From positions 1-5,688 of the forward strand of contig CAWULT010000193.1 in assembly GCA_963923455.1 (NCBI GenBank): 5,688 bases of DNA. Direction: 5' to 3'. Below the pieces are notes generated by a model. That model was given only the letters and a program-made list of their open reading frames with translations. It was not told the DNA's origin and made no database searches. Of the stretch, positions 5,389-5,688 are shown one piece after another (within the stretch, counting starts at the first letter, position 1; every line of letters begins with the position of its first letter). Source of the DNA: CAWULT01 sp963923455. GTDB lineage: Bacteria; Acidobacteriota; Vicinamibacteria; Vicinamibacterales; UBA2999. Made by a program: the position numbers and the translations under genes.

Positions 5389-5688
5389 TCAGGCGTCGCG
5401 CGTCACCTGCTTCGCCTCGGCGCGCAGGGCCGCGACCAGCGCGTCGCGCTTGTGCACGAGTTCCTTGTGCGGGCGCCGGCTGTGCTGGCCGCCGACGACG
5501 TACTCGCAGAACAGCGGGAACGCGATCGTCGAGTCGGCGTAGGTGACCACCGTGTCGGGCAGCACGCCTGGATTGACCTTGCCCCAGCTGACGGCCTCGG
5601 CCGGCGTCGCGCCCGACAGGCCGCCCCAGACCACCTGATCGGTCGTGATCTGGATGAAGTAGTCGTTGCCGCCCTTCGGGATGCCGTA
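5389..5688 (-). CDS. Deoxyhypusine synthase-like protein, C-terminal part (cut by the window edge)
   Basis: The frame is open from the right edge to a TGA at 5389-5391 and gives 99 residues; the N-terminal, NAD-binding part lies outside. The fragment contains NDYFIQITTD, SGATPAEAVSWGK and VVTYADSTIAFPLF. These match the end of deoxyhypusine synthase, where human DHS has SGARPDEAVSWGK followed by YADASLVFPLL. K37 of the fragment corresponds to human Lys329, the active-site lysine that forms the aminobutyl-imine intermediate from spermidine, and D52 follows in the conserved YAD. Archaeal and eukaryotic DHS modify eIF5A. Bacteria lack eIF5A, and some of their DHS-family proteins act as homospermidine synthases; others are uncharacterised. 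A polyamine-related aminobutyl transfer is therefore the best guess, with the substrate open. The internal GTG at 5632-5634 is not a start, because the homology continues upstream to the edge. The last 30 residues form a charged, probably helical tail. Confidence 0.85.
   Translation of the reverse strand, partial: YGIPKGGNDYFIQITTDQVVWGGLSGATPAEAVSWGKVNPGVLPDTVVTYADSTIAFPLFCEYVVGGQHSRRPHKELVHKRDALVAALRAEAKQVTRDA

Noticed and set aside
1..5688. Defence island, CRISPR, transposon or prophage
   Set aside because: No repeats with regular spacing, no transposase, integrase or restriction genes, and uniform base composition. The single PIN-like gene is not enough to call a toxin-antitoxin or defence system.

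Overview
This is a densely packed, strongly GC-rich bacterial window (roughly 70% GC by eye). It holds six complete genes and two gene fragments cut by the window edges. The left edge appears to carry the end of a TonB-dependent outer-membrane receptor, which points to a Gram-negative-type envelope. Together with the base composition and the mix of families, an acidobacterium-like or other high-GC environmental bacterium is plausible. That placement is inference; no marker gene is present. I saw no RNA gene, CRISPR array, insertion sequence, phage gene or attachment site.

Layout. On the + strand, the receptor fragment (2-88) is followed after 18 bases by a DtxR/MntR-family metal-dependent repressor (107-799). 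Everything else is on the - strand, reading right to left. It begins with the C-terminal 99 residues of a deoxyhypusine synthase-like enzyme (5389-5688, cut by the right edge). Next comes a small DUF5615/PIN-like protein (4918-5370), which overlaps an N-acetylglucosamine-6-phosphate deacetylase-like amidohydrolase (3656-4921) by an ATGA junction. After an 87-base gap there is an aromatic amino acid ammonia-lyase of the MIO type (1928-3568). After a 77/78-base GC-rich gap there is a QueD/6-pyruvoyl-tetrahydropterin synthase homologue (1439-1849), and then an overlapping HAD phosphatase (789-1460). The phosphatase converges on the repressor gene, and the two 3' ends overlap by 11 bases.

How the genes may work together. 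The three rightmost genes look like one transcription unit (18-base gap, then a 4-base overlap). queD and the phosphatase look like a second, translationally coupled pair. The lyase stands between them with its own good ribosome-binding site. No single pathway obviously links all the genes. The window looks like ordinary chromosomal housekeeping and secondary metabolism, with several enzymes that depart from their family norm at informative positions.

The points most worth a second look are four. The lyase resembles the cyanobacterial phenylalanine ammonia-lyase group far more than HutH, and has a His-His pair at the substrate-selectivity positions. The NagA-like enzyme has an insertion of about 40 residues, ESN in place of EGP, and a lost substrate-contact His. 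A PIN-like protein without a visible partner is translationally coupled to that enzyme. A deoxyhypusine synthase-like gene occurs in a bacterium.
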